Positions 31,800 through 40,748 of a DNA stretch of 52,346 nucleotides are shown one piece after another. The notes beneath the pieces are model-generated. The model was given only the letters and a program-made list of their open reading frames with translations, was not told the DNA's origin and did no database searches. The position numbers were made by a program, and so were the translations under genes. The DNA comes from UBA2160 sp964588665 (GTDB taxonomy: Bacteria; Chloroflexota; Dehalococcoidia; Lucifugimonadales; UBA1123). The stretch lies in contig CAZPQQ010000017.1 of the NCBI GenBank assembly GCA_964588665.1, forward strand, positions 1 through 52,346, in the 5' to 3' direction. Position 1 is the stretch's first letter. Each line of letters begins with the position of its first letter.

Positions 31800-34700
31800 G
31801 TGACGACACCGCGCGAGGCAGAGGGCCGTGGTTCGACTCCGGAAGGCAATTCGCAACACGAGAATCTGATGATAGGGCTCGACGTTGGTTCCACCACTGT
31901 GAAAGCGGTGGTGATGGACCCTCTGAACAACGAGATCCTCTGGAAGGACTACGAGCGACACGAGACCAAGCAGCCAGAAATGGTCCTCGAATTTCTCAAC
32001 CGCATCCAGGAAGCGTTCCCGCTGCCTCAGGACAAGATTCGCATATTCATTACGGGCAGCGGGGGCAAGATACTCGAAGGCTTCATCGGCGCGAAGCTGG
32101 TTCAAGAAGTGAACGCCGTGTCTCTCGCGGTGGAGCACCTATACCCTGAGGCCGGCTCGGTCATCGAGCTGGGCGGGCAGGACGCGAAGATCATCATCTG
32201 GCTCACAGACGAGGAGACGGATACCAAGCGCAAAGTCCCTAGCATGAACGACAAGTGCGCCGGGGGGACGGGCGCCGTCATCGACAAGATCGCCGCCAAG
32301 CTTCAGTTGGAGGGCGAAGACCTCCGGTCGCTCCCCTACTTCGACGTGAAGCTGCATCCGGTGGCCGGAAAATGCGGCGTGTTCGCCGAGACCGACATCA
32401 ACGGACTTCAGAAGCAAGGGATCCCGCCGGATCAGCTCATGGCGTCCCTCTACGAAGCGATCGTCCAGCAGAACCTCAGTGTTCTCACACGGGGCAACAC
32501 GCTTCGACCGACGGTGCTGCTGCTCGGCGGCCCGAACACTTTCATCCCTGCCCTTCGCGACTGCTGGAAGGAAAACATACCCAAGATCTGGGAGGAGCGC
32601 AACGTTCGTCTCCCTGAAGGCGTCGATCCGGCTGACCTGGTCATGGCCCCGGATAACGCCCAGTATTACGCCGCCATCGGCGCGGTGCTCTACGGTCAGG
32701 GCGAGGACCTCGACGTGGGTGTGTACAAAGGCATTGACGAGTTGACGGGATTCATCGAAGTCGGACGAACCCAGATGCGCGAATCGTCAGGCGACGTGGG
32801 ACTGTGGCGAACCCGTGAAGAGCTGGAGGAGTTCAAGCAGCTCTTCGCCAAAGAGACTTTCGAGCCCGCGGTGTTCACGCCCGGCCAGGAGGTTGAGGCC
32901 TTTATCGGGATCGACGGCGGATCGACCTCCACCAAGGGCGTTCTCATGGACCGAGAAGGAACCGTTCTGGCAACGTCGTACCAGCTTTCCAAGGGGAACC
33001 CTCTGGCGGACACCCAAGACATACTGGCCGACCTCAGAGCGGCCGTCGAGAGCCAAGGCGCCGTCCTGAACGTTGCCGGTGTTGGAACCACGGGCTACGC
33101 CAAGGACATGCTCAAAGACACGCTCGCCGCGGACGTCGCCATCGTGGAGACCGTGGCCCACACCAAGTCCGCCCTCCACTACTACAATGACGCGGATGTG
33201 ATCGTCGACGTGGGCGGCCAAGACATCAAGGTGATCGTGCTGAAAAACGGCAAGGTCAAAGACTTCAAGCTGAACACTCAGTGCTCCGCCGGCAACGGGT
33301 ACTTCCTCCAGAACACCGCCTCGAAGTTCGGATATTCGGTTGCCGAATTCGCCGACGTCGCCTTCTCAGCCGAAAAGATCCCGGTATTCGGCTACGGTTG
33401 CGCCGTCTTCATGGAGACAGACATCGTCAACTTCCAGCAGCTCGGCTGGGAGAAGAAAGAGATCATGGCAGGGCTGGCCAAGGTGTTGCCGAAAAACATC
33501 TGGCTGTATGTTGTCGCCGAGCCGAACCTGAGGAAATTCGGGACCAACTTCATCCTGCAGGGAGGCACCCAGCACAACCTCTCGGCGGTCAAGTCCCAGT
33601 ACGATTTCATCAAGTCCAAAGTGCCCGAATGCACGATTCGCGTGCACAAGTTCACCGGCGAGAGCGGAGCGATAGGCGCGGCGCTGGAGGCCACCCGGGT
33701 CGCCGCCGAGAGGGACTCAAGCTTCATCGGCATCGCCGCCGCGCAGACCCTCGAGTTCACCTCCACGAGGGACGAGTCCACTCGGTGCAGCTTCTGCAAG
33801 AACACCTGCATGCGCACGTTCATCGACACCAAGACACCGGACGGCGAGACCAACCGGTTCATCATCGCCACATGCGAGAAGGGCCAGGTCGAGAAGGTCG
33901 AGGACGTCAAGGCCATCAAGTCTCGGATGGACGAGGTCAGCAAGGCCAATCCCAATTTCGTCGAAAAGGCCGCCAACGCCGCGTTCCGGGCCACAGGCAT
34001 CGGCAAAGTCAGCGCGTTGTTGGAGGAGACATACGACGAGCCGGCAGCCAAGCCCAAAGGTTTGCTGTCGCTGCTGAAGCGGCAAAAACCTCCCGCGACG
34101 ACGCGAACGGCTCCGGAGGTTGTCGAGCAGCGAGCCAACCTCAAGATCGGCATGCCCAGGTCGCTTAACATGTATGCCCTGGCCCCGTTCTTCACCGCCT
34201 ATTTCCAGGCGTTGGGAGTGGGCTCCCGCAACATCATCTACTCCGACTACACCAACCCGGAGATGTGGTTCAAAGGCTCTCGACGCGGGTCCATCGACCA
34301 GTGCTTCCCGAGCAAAGTGGCGATTGCCCACGTTCACAACCTCATCTTCGACATGAAGGTTAAGCCGGACATCATTTTCTTCCCCATCATCCAGAACATG
34401 CGGACCGAGCTCGTCAACACCGTCGACGACCTTGCCTGCCCTGTAGTCTCCATCACTCCGGAGGTGATCAAAGCCGCGTACACGCAGGAAGGCGACATAT
34501 TCGCCCAAAACGACATACGTTACCTCGCCCCCGCTTACGACATGGCGAACTGGCCTCTGTTCGAGCACCAGATCTACGACTCTTTCCGCGACATCCTTGG
34601 CCTCACTGAAGACGAGAACAGAGAGGCAGTGCAGATAGCGCTCGACTCGTGGCGCAAGTTCTACGACGCAACGCTTAGGTCAGAAGCGCGGCAGGTGCTG

Positions 34701-35756
34701 GACTGCCTGGAAGAGGAAGGGAATGTCGGCGTGGTCATGCTTGGGCGGCCGTACCACAACGACCCGGGGCTGAATCACGAGATCATGTTGGACATGCAGA
34801 GGAGGGGCTACCCCATCTTCAGCATCGACTCTCTGCCCCAGGACGAAGACATCCTCGACCGGTTGTTCGGCGAGGACATACGGTCCGGGCTCATCACTCA
34901 CGCGATGGACATCACCGACGTCTGGAAAAACAACTACAGCGAGAACTCCAACAAGAAGATCTGGGCGGCCAAATACGTGGCGCGACACCCGAACCTGGTC
35001 GCAATCGACCTCTCCAGCTTCAAGTGCGGACACGACGCGCCGATCTACAACACTGTCGAACGGATCATCGAAGCTTCGGAGACCCCGTACTTCACGTTCC
35101 ACGACGTGGACGAGAACAAGCCCACCGGCTCTATCAAGATCAGGGTGGAGACTGTCGACTACTTCCTGAAACGTTACCAAGAGTACCTCCAGTCGCGCCG
35201 AAGTGACGAACTGGAACTGGAGCAGTTGGTGGCGCAGTACAAGGCCCACCTGGAGGGCCAGATCGAGAGGAACATCGCCCGCGCCGAGGTGAATGCGGCG
35301 GGCAATGTCAGCTTCACGGGCGCCGGCTCGGACAACCACGTCGGACATGACCACAACGGAAACAACGGTCACAAGGGCGACACGTGGGTCCCGCTGGAAG
35401 CGTCGATCGGACAGAACGGTCACAACGGGAACGGAGACAGCCACGACGCCACGCCGGCCAATGGGGCCACGATCGCGTCGAACGGGAACGGCGAGGTCCG
35501 AGACCACGTGCGGTACGACGAGATTCGGGCATTGAATACGATTGACGATCTTCCGGAAGACGACCTGGCAAGCGCGTCGCCCAGTTGCAACTTGCCCACG
35601 CGGGACTTCGCTCCGAAGGCGTATCAGCATCTGGGCGACGACGAGGCCCACTCAGAGGAAGTGCCTCCCGGAAAACCGGACCACCAATGGATGACGATGC
35701 AAATCACGGCGCCACGCGCCAAGAAGGACGACAAGAAGGTCGGCGGACTCACCTAG
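31800..35756 (+). CDS. dehydratase activase-related protein (two activase modules + DUF2229-like), paralogue of the fused protein
   Basis: 1318 residues from the GTG at 31800, chosen because AGGGAGG (31787-31793) is correctly spaced. Domain positions nearly superpose on the first protein: activase 1 at ~25 (GLDVGSTTVKAVVMDP), activase 2 at ~368 (FIGIDGGSTSTKGVL), CSFCKNTC at ~662, DUF2229-like region from ~782 (KIGMPRSLNMYALAPF, GSIDQCFPSKVAIAHVHNL, LGRPYHNDPGLNHE). All cluster cysteines of both activase modules are kept. The C-terminal ~190 residues form a His/Asn/Gly-rich tail (DNHVGHDHNGNNGHKGD) where the first protein has its linker to the COG3581-like domain; here the chain stops and that domain is a separate gene 22 bases on. 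Confidence 0.87.
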   Translation: MTTPREAEGRGSTPEGNSQHENLMIGLDVGSTTVKAVVMDPLNNEILWKDYERHETKQPEMVLEFLNRIQEAFPLPQDKIRIFITGSGGKILEGFIGAKLVQEVNAVSLAVEHLYPEAGSVIELGGQDAKIIIWLTDEETDTKRKVPSMNDKCAGGTGAVIDKIAAKLQLEGEDLRSLPYFDVKLHPVAGKCGVFAETDINGLQKQGIPPDQLMASLYEAIVQQNLSVLTRGNTLRPTVLLLGGPNTFIPALRDCWKENIPKIWEERNVRLPEGVDPADLVMAPDNAQYYAAIGAVLYGQGEDLDVGVYKGIDELTGFIEVGRTQMRESSGDVGLWRTREELEEFKQLFAKETFEPAVFTPGQEVEAFIGIDGGSTSTKGVLMDREGTVLATSYQLSKGNPLADTQDILADLRAAVESQGAVLNVAGVGTTGYAKDMLKDTLAADVAIVETVAHTKSALHYYNDADVIVDVGGQDIKVIVLKNGKVKDFKLNTQCSAGNGYFLQNTASKFGYSVAEFADVAFSAEKIPVFGYGCAVFMETDIVNFQQLGWEKKEIMAGLAKVLPKNIWLYVVAEPNLRKFGTNFILQGGTQHNLSAVKSQYDFIKSKVPECTIRVHKFTGESGAIGAALEATRVAAERDSSFIGIAAAQTLEFTSTRDESTRCSFCKNTCMRTFIDTKTPDGETNRFIIATCEKGQVEKVEDVKAIKSRMDEVSKANPNFVEKAANAAFRATGIGKVSALLEETYDEPAAKPKGLLSLLKRQKPPATTRTAPEVVEQRANLKIGMPRSLNMYALAPFFTAYFQALGVGSRNIIYSDYTNPEMWFKGSRRGSIDQCFPSKVAIAHVHNLIFDMKVKPDIIFFPIIQNMRTELVNTVDDLACPVVSITPEVIKAAYTQEGDIFAQNDIRYLAPAYDMANWPLFEHQIYDSFRDILGLTEDENREAVQIALDSWRKFYDATLRSEARQVLDCLEEEGNVGVVMLGRPYHNDPGLNHEIMLDMQRRGYPIFSIDSLPQDEDILDRLFGEDIRSGLITHAMDITDVWKNNYSENSNKKIWAAKYVARHPNLVAIDLSSFKCGHDAPIYNTVERIIEASETPYFTFHDVDENKPTGSIKIRVETVDYFLKRYQEYLQSRRSDELELEQLVAQYKAHLEGQIERNIARAEVNAAGNVSFTGAGSDNHVGHDHNGNNGHKGDTWVPLEASIGQNGHNGNGDSHDATPANGATIASNGNGEVRDHVRYDEIRALNTIDDLPEDDLASASPSCNLPTRDFAPKAYQHLGDDEAHSEEVPPGKPDHQWMTMQITAPRAKKDDKKVGGLT

Positions 35757-35778
35757 TCGAGCCACTGGAGGCGATGTA

Positions 35779-37317
35779 ATGGCGAACGTAATGGACAAGC
35801 AGGAGATCGAGTCAAAGACGCGCGAGTACGCTGAGCGTCTCAGAGACCAGATGGGCTTGCAGAGCAGAGTGACCGAGCCATTCGAGAAGCCGTTCGAGCG
35901 ACCTTGGACCAAAGCGGAGATCGAGACAACGACCGTCCTTTTCGGAGGGTTGACGCTGGCCCACGAGGAGCTGACGGCCAACGCCATGCGCGGCATGGGT
36001 TACAAGATCGAGGCCCTGCCGGTTCCGGACCTCGAAGCCCTTCAGATTGGCAAAGAGTACGGCAACCGCGGCCAGTGCAACCCGACGTACTTCACGGTCG
36101 GCAGTCTTGTGCAGCACCTAAAGAAACTCGAGGCCCAGGGCGAGACCGACATCGAGGATCGGTACGTGTTCGTCACCGCCGGTTCCTGCGGACCGTGCCG
36201 CTTCGGGATGTACGAAGCGGAGTACCGTCAGGCCCTGCGAGACTCGGGCTTCGGACGATTCCGGGTGCTCATATTCCAGCAGGCGCCGGAGACCGAACAG
36301 AGCACCGAAGACACGGCCCTGGAGTTCTCGGCCAAATTCGGCCTCACTTTGCTCAGGGCTTTCATACTGGGCGACATGGTGAACGAGCTGGGATACAAGA
36401 TCCGGCCATATGAAGTGAACAAAGGCGACACCGACCGAGCCATGACGGAGGCCAAAGAACTTCTCGGGACCGCGCTGCGGGAAAGCAAATCCGTATTTCT
36501 CGGCCTGCGCAAAGTAAGAAAGATGTTCAACTCCATCGAGGTGGACATGACGCGGGTCAAGCCCAAGGTCAAGATCACCGGCGAGTTCTGGGCCCAGACC
36601 ACGGAGGGCGACGGCAACTACCATATGTTCCGATGGCTGGAATCCGAAGGGGCTGAGGTATTGGTGGAGCCGATTGGCACCTGGATCGAGTACAAGATCT
36701 GGATCGCCAGACACCATGCGGAAAAGGAATTCGCCACGAACAAAGACAAGAAGTCGATGATACGTAAGCTGAAGCTGGCCCAGATCGCGTTCCGCATGTG
36801 GCACAACTTCTATCGAATGGCGCTGGGATTCAAGACCGACCCGCTGCCCAACCAAGCGAAACTGGCCGAGTACGCCACGGCCTACTACAACACCCACCTC
36901 GGCGGCGGAGAGGGCCACCTCGAAATCGGCAAGAACGTCATGGCCACCAAGGACAAACACGCCCACATGGTCATCTCGCTGAAGCCCTTCGGCTGCATGC
37001 CCAGCACGATGAGCGACGGCGTGCAGGCGCGCGTGGTGGCCGACTACAAGGACGCGATCTTCATCCCCATCGAGACCTCGGGCGACGGCGAAGTCAGCGC
37101 GAGAAGCCGGGTCCAGATGAAGCTATACGAGGCGAAGAAGAAGGCGCACGCGGAGATGGACGAAATCCTGGCAGACCGCGGCGTGACCATCGAGCAGGTG
37201 CAGTCGTACGTCGGCCAACACCCGAAGTACACCAACGCGATGCGGAAGCTTCCCGAGCACCACGGCATAAGTTCAGCAGCCAATCTGGTGGCCGAGGTGG
37301 CTGGACGCGCCAAATAG
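35779..37317 (+). CDS. COG3581-like protein, HgdB-type dehydratase-related subunit
   Basis: 512 residues, aligning throughout with the last ~500 residues of the fused protein at 26053-31227: FEKPFERPWTKAEIETTTVLFGG, RGQCNPTYFTVGSLVQHLKKL, TAGSCGPCRFGMYEAEYRQAL, TGEFWAQTTEGDGNYHMFRWLESEGAEV, GGGEGHLEIGKN and LKPFGCMPSTMSDGVQARV. Conserved cysteines in these motifs may hold an iron-sulfur cluster as in 2-hydroxyglutaryl-CoA dehydratase subunits. GGAGG precedes the ATG; 22 bases separate it from the previous gene, so both are made together and probably associate into the equivalent of the single-chain protein. Confidence 0.87.
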   Translation: MANVMDKQEIESKTREYAERLRDQMGLQSRVTEPFEKPFERPWTKAEIETTTVLFGGLTLAHEELTANAMRGMGYKIEALPVPDLEALQIGKEYGNRGQCNPTYFTVGSLVQHLKKLEAQGETDIEDRYVFVTAGSCGPCRFGMYEAEYRQALRDSGFGRFRVLIFQQAPETEQSTEDTALEFSAKFGLTLLRAFILGDMVNELGYKIRPYEVNKGDTDRAMTEAKELLGTALRESKSVFLGLRKVRKMFNSIEVDMTRVKPKVKITGEFWAQTTEGDGNYHMFRWLESEGAEVLVEPIGTWIEYKIWIARHHAEKEFATNKDKKSMIRKLKLAQIAFRMWHNFYRMALGFKTDPLPNQAKLAEYATAYYNTHLGGGEGHLEIGKNVMATKDKHAHMVISLKPFGCMPSTMSDGVQARVVADYKDAIFIPIETSGDGEVSARSRVQMKLYEAKKKAHAEMDEILADRGVTIEQVQSYVGQHPKYTNAMRKLPEHHGISSAANLVAEVAGRAK

Positions 37318-37404
37318 CGGGGCTGATCTCAGCGCAACCGTCGGCAGGCGACGCCGCGGTTCAGCATTCTACGCATGGATCGGGCGCAACGTCGTGTTGT
37401 GGCG

Positions 37405-37431
37405 GTGGTTCGACAGGCTCACCACGAACGG
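37405..37431. repeat. dispersed palindromic repeat, single copy
   Basis: GTGGTTCGACAGGCTCACCA begins here and the copy continues with CGAACGG; it is identical in its core to the copy at 7206-7232. It lies between the convergent ends of the COG3581-like gene and the second phosphotriesterase-like gene, as other copies lie near gene ends. Confidence 0.75.
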
Positions 37432-37456
37432 AAAAACCACGCCCGGCGCCTGTGCG

Positions 37457-38419
37457 TCAGGTCCCCTCGAAGAACCGCCTGGGGTTGTCCGTCATGATCC
37501 GGTCCAGCATTTCCTGGCTGCATCCCAGTTCGATTAGGCGCGGCAGCACGCGGCGGGTGATGAACAGATACCCGTCCGGGTTGCGGCGCTGGACCTGCTC
37601 TTGTGCCTCTCGGCTGCCCCACGGCTTGATGACGCACCAATCGTGCGACAGCATTATCCGATCCGCGTATCCCGCGTCGATGAGTCGCTTCGCCACCTGT
37701 GTGCGCTGCTCCCAGTCGAGACTTCGCGGAGCGGGTCCGCCGGGGTAAATGTCCAGACCGAGCCAGACGCCTTTCGCGGCAAGGCCAGTCAGGTAGTCGA
37801 GATCAGTGGTTCCGTTGCTGTGTCCGATGCACACCATGCTCAGGTCCACGCCCTCCGATTCGAACACGGCGACCTGGAGATCGCCGGTCCGCACTAGCGC
37901 CTGTGTGTGGGTGGTGATTCGAACCCCGGTCTGTATGCTGGCCCTGGAGGCTGCTCGGAGCACGACTTCGACGGCAGGGGTGAGCCCGTCCTCGACGTTG
38001 TCGTTGCTCGCCACCTTGATGATCCCCGCCTTGATCCCCGTCCCATCGATCCCCACCTCGATCTCCCGGACGAACAGCGCGGCGACCTCGTCTGGGTCGG
38101 CGCCCCAGAATATTCGCGGGATGTCCGTCCAGAAGCCAGTCGCGGCGATGATGTTGACGCCCGAGCGTTCGGCCACGTCCTTGGCGAGCAAGATGTCGCG
38201 GCCAAGGTCCAGCGTGGTGACGTCCACGACAGTCCGAACGCCACCGGCGCGCGCCTCCCGAAGCAACGCGACTGCCCTGTCCACGATCGCCTCTCGGTCG
38301 AAGAACTCTGGGTACGTCGCGTTGACGCCCGCCGCGCCCTGCCATATGTGCTCGTGGGTCAGGGTGAATCCCAGGTCGTCGGTGTCGAACTCGCCGAGAA
38401 TCGAGTTGATGGTGGCCAT
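37457..38419 (-). CDS. phosphotriesterase-family metal-dependent hydrolase (copy 2)
   Basis: 320 residues starting MATINSILGEFD at the ATG of 38419, preferred to the ATG at 38425 because GGAG then has a 7-base spacing instead of 1. All metal ligands are present: HEH in LTHEHIW, bridging Lys in AGIIKVASND, TTHTQA, CIGHSNGTTD and MLSHDWCV. It resembles the protein at 3478-4434 over its whole length yet is clearly diverged (for example GADPDEVAALFVREIEVGIDG), so the two may act on different substrates. Neighbours do not show a pathway. Confidence 0.9.
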   Translation of the reverse strand: MATINSILGEFDTDDLGFTLTHEHIWQGAAGVNATYPEFFDREAIVDRAVALLREARAGGVRTVVDVTTLDLGRDILLAKDVAERSGVNIIAATGFWTDIPRIFWGADPDEVAALFVREIEVGIDGTGIKAGIIKVASNDNVEDGLTPAVEVVLRAASRASIQTGVRITTHTQALVRTGDLQVAVFESEGVDLSMVCIGHSNGTTDLDYLTGLAAKGVWLGLDIYPGGPAPRSLDWEQRTQVAKRLIDAGYADRIMLSHDWCVIKPWGSREAQEQVQRRNPDGYLFITRRVLPRLIELGCSQEMLDRIMTDNPRRFFEGT

Positions 38420-38949
38420 ATGCATGCTCCAAAAACGGTGTTACGCCAATGTTACCACCGTCGTACACGTGAGAAGCCGCTGATGACTCGCCATCCGGTG
38501 CATCGGCGCGATCCGGTTCGAACTGTGGAGCACCTGCGCGATCGACCCGACAACGGTTGTGATGTCTGGTTGGGTCGACGGAATGCTCGGATCGCAGTAT
38601 GTGAAGAGTTGACCTCATGGCGGGTTTGCCATGAGGACGACGTTGGGCAGAGGGCTTTGGCTGAACTCTCATTCGTACATCGTTCTGTCCCACCTACCCG
38701 CCCGAAAGGCTTGTTGGGTACACCCCAACACCCCGGCAAGGGCTTCGCCTCTTGCATCCCCAATTATCGAGACACGAAGCATGACCGAAGAGGACGGAGG
38801 TGTGGCTCCCCATTCCTCCGTTCTTCAAGTGCGATGTTCTCTCTGCGCCCAAACCCACGCGGGCTGTTGGTCGGGTACGACAGCCGTTTCGCCTAGAGAA
38901 GCAGTTCAAACCGTCGACGCCTACGAAGTTCACAGACCCTCAGCGCGAC
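38420..38949. repeat. intergenic region with copy B of a ~225-bp structured repeat (38665-38893)
   Basis: About 530 bases without a convincing gene. From 38665 to 38893 the sequence matches, with many substitutions, the element at 44291-44515: both have CCCGCCCGAAAGG, a GGG-ACACCCCAA hairpin, GGCTTCGCC(T/C)C(T/C)TGCA(T/C)CCC and an end of the form GGTCGGGTACGACA / GGGCGGGTACAACA. Bases 38426-38664 show nothing recognisable. Open frames here are weak and follow the repeat. Confidence 0.65.
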
Positions 38950-39741
38950 CTAGCGGGCGTTGGCCCGCTCCATCTCCTTGGCTACCCTGGCAACCTCCGC
39001 CACGCTCTCGCCGAGGGTCGATGGACTGAGCCGCGCCGCGTAGTCGGCGTACCCGGCGCGATCGAGCATCGAGCTGAGTTTGCCGTACCGCAGTAAGTCG
39101 AGCGCCCAATCCAGTGGGTTTGGCACGGCTGTCGTGTCGAGATATAGCCGCTGGTTCTTCGCTCGGGGTCCGTAGTGGTAGTGGGGAGCGACCTCGAAGC
39201 AGTCGAAGGTCAGCAACTCCACTTCTTCGTCGCCCACGTCTCCGAGCACATGAATCGTGACGCCGCGGTCGTTGGCCAACTCGCGAAACTCGATGCCGAA
39301 CCTGATCGGTCCAGCCTCCACGACGACGTCCCCGCGGTCGTGCATCACGATCGACCTGCCCTCGCGAGCCATCCTTCGGGCCTCGCCCTCCGTGTCGTCG
39401 ATTGCCTGCGCCACCGCTCCGGCGTCCAGGTCGGACGCCAGGTCATCGTAGCCCGCCCGGTTCAACATCTCCGGTAGGCGGGTCCGGAGCTGACGTATCG
39501 TCCAGTCCATCGGGTCGCCCTCTGTGGTCTGGTCGAGCATGAGTCGTTCGTTGCGCTTCTCCGGGCCGTAGTGGTAGTGAGGGGCGTGATCGAAGCAGTC
39601 GAACCTCAGCACCTCCACCTCCTCGCCGCCCACTTCGCCCAGAGCGTGAATGCAAACACCCTGGTCCGAAAGCAGGTCCCGGTACTCCAACCCGAATTTG
39701 ATCTTCCCTTCGCCGATCACGATGTCTCCGCGTTCAGCCAT
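38950..39741 (-). CDS. protein of unknown function with an internal duplication
   Basis: About 263 residues from the ATG at 39741, which has GGAGGAGG upstream. The sequence is two copies of one ~105-residue domain: RGDIVIGEGKIKFGLEYRDL...LRFDCFDHAPHYHYGP and RGDVVVEAGPIRFGIEFREL...LTFDCFEVAPHYHYGP, each ending in a helix before AGYDDLASDL or AGYADYAARL. The invariant FDCF..APHYHYGP motif, rich in His, Tyr, Asp and Cys, could bind metal or a small ligand. I do not recognise a characterised family. No signal peptide. A scaffold gap lies 100 bases upstream. Confidence 0.8.
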   Translation of the reverse strand: MAERGDIVIGEGKIKFGLEYRDLLSDQGVCIHALGEVGGEEVEVLRFDCFDHAPHYHYGPEKRNERLMLDQTTEGDPMDWTIRQLRTRLPEMLNRAGYDDLASDLDAGAVAQAIDDTEGEARRMAREGRSIVMHDRGDVVVEAGPIRFGIEFRELANDRGVTIHVLGDVGDEEVELLTFDCFEVAPHYHYGPRAKNQRLYLDTTAVPNPLDWALDLLRYGKLSSMLDRAGYADYAARLSPSTLGESVAEVARVAKEMERANAR

Positions 39742-39840
39742 TGTCACATCCTCCTCCACTGCGCTGTCCAGGCATGGAGCGATTATATCGGCTGACCCGG
39801 AGGTCGTAAACAATTGATGGACACCCGCGGCCGGGCGCCG

Positions 39841-39940
39841 NNNNNNNNNNNNNNNNNNNNNNNNNNNNNNNNNNNNNNNNNNNNNNNNNNNNNNNNNNNN
39901 NNNNNNNNNNNNNNNNNNNNNNNNNNNNNNNNNNNNNNNN
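39841..39940. other. assembly gap (100 N)
   Basis: Exactly 100 undetermined bases. Both flanks carry the same eight bases GGGCGCCG (39833-39840 and 39941-39948), which hints that the joined contigs may in fact overlap or end in a shared repeat. It removes the start of the SDR gene. Confidence 0.98.
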
Positions 39941-39941
39941 G

Positions 39942-40640
39942 GGCGCCGAAGAGGCGAGGCTGTTCGCCAGCGAGGGCGCAGGCGTAGTCGTCGCGGATGT
40001 CTCGGACAGCCAGGGCGAAGCAGTGGCCGCGCAGATCGTCGACGCCGGCGGCCAGGCGATTGCCGTACGAACCGACGTCACCGTCGAGGACGACTGGAAG
40101 CGTCTTGTGGAAGAGACAATCTCTCGGTTCGGGGCGGTCGACGTCCTCGTGAACAACGCAGGCATAAGCAGCGGGTCCTTCGCCGACCCATTGGACGTCG
40201 AGGGCTGGACGCGCATCATGGCGGTCAACGCAACTGGCGTCTACCTGGGCACGCGGGCCGTCGTGCCGATTATGCAGAAGGCGGGCGGCGGCTCGATCGT
40301 CAACATCTCGTCCATCATGGGCTTCGTCGGCGGCGAGGGCGGTCATCCCGCCTACCACGCGTCCAAGGGCGCCGTCAGGATATTCACCAAGGCGATGGCG
40401 GTCCGTTACGGTCCCGACAGCATCCGCGTCAACTCCGTTCACCCTGGATTCATGCCTCCGATGACCACGTCGCTCCAAGCATCGCAGTCCCTCCGCGAGG
40501 CGAACATCAGGCTGACGCCGCTTCGCAGAACCGGCGAGACCATCGAGGTGGCGTATGGCGTCCTGTTCCTGGCTTCTGACGAGGCATCTTTCGTCACAGG
40601 AACGGAACTGGTGATCGACGGGGGATTTATCGCCAGGTGA
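39942..40640 (+). CDS. short-chain dehydrogenase/reductase (SDR), 5' end lost in the gap
   Basis: 233 residues remain, entering from the gap at GAEEARLFASEGAGVVVADV, so about 15-20 residues including the TGxxxGIG cofactor loop are missing. The rest is intact: VNNAGIS, the active-site serine in VNISSIMG, YHASKG (YxxxK), RVNSVHPGF and the VIDGGF end. Classical SDRs of this length are NAD(P)-dependent alcohol/ketone oxidoreductases; substrate unknown. An ATG at 39817 with GGAGG upstream lies just before the gap and might be the start. Followed after 108 bases by an MDR dehydrogenase. Confidence 0.88.
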   Translation, partial: GAEEARLFASEGAGVVVADVSDSQGEAVAAQIVDAGGQAIAVRTDVTVEDDWKRLVEETISRFGAVDVLVNNAGISSGSFADPLDVEGWTRIMAVNATGVYLGTRAVVPIMQKAGGGSIVNISSIMGFVGGEGGHPAYHASKGAVRIFTKAMAVRYGPDSIRVNSVHPGFMPPMTTSLQASQSLREANIRLTPLRRTGETIEVAYGVLFLASDEASFVTGTELVIDGGFIAR

Positions 40641-40748
40641 CAGCCGATCGCTCAGCGGTCCGTTTCGGGTGCGTGATGCATGCCACAGCCCTTCGCGCCG
40701 GTCTCTGATACACTTGCGCCGTCCAATCTGAACCCCGGAGCATCAGCA

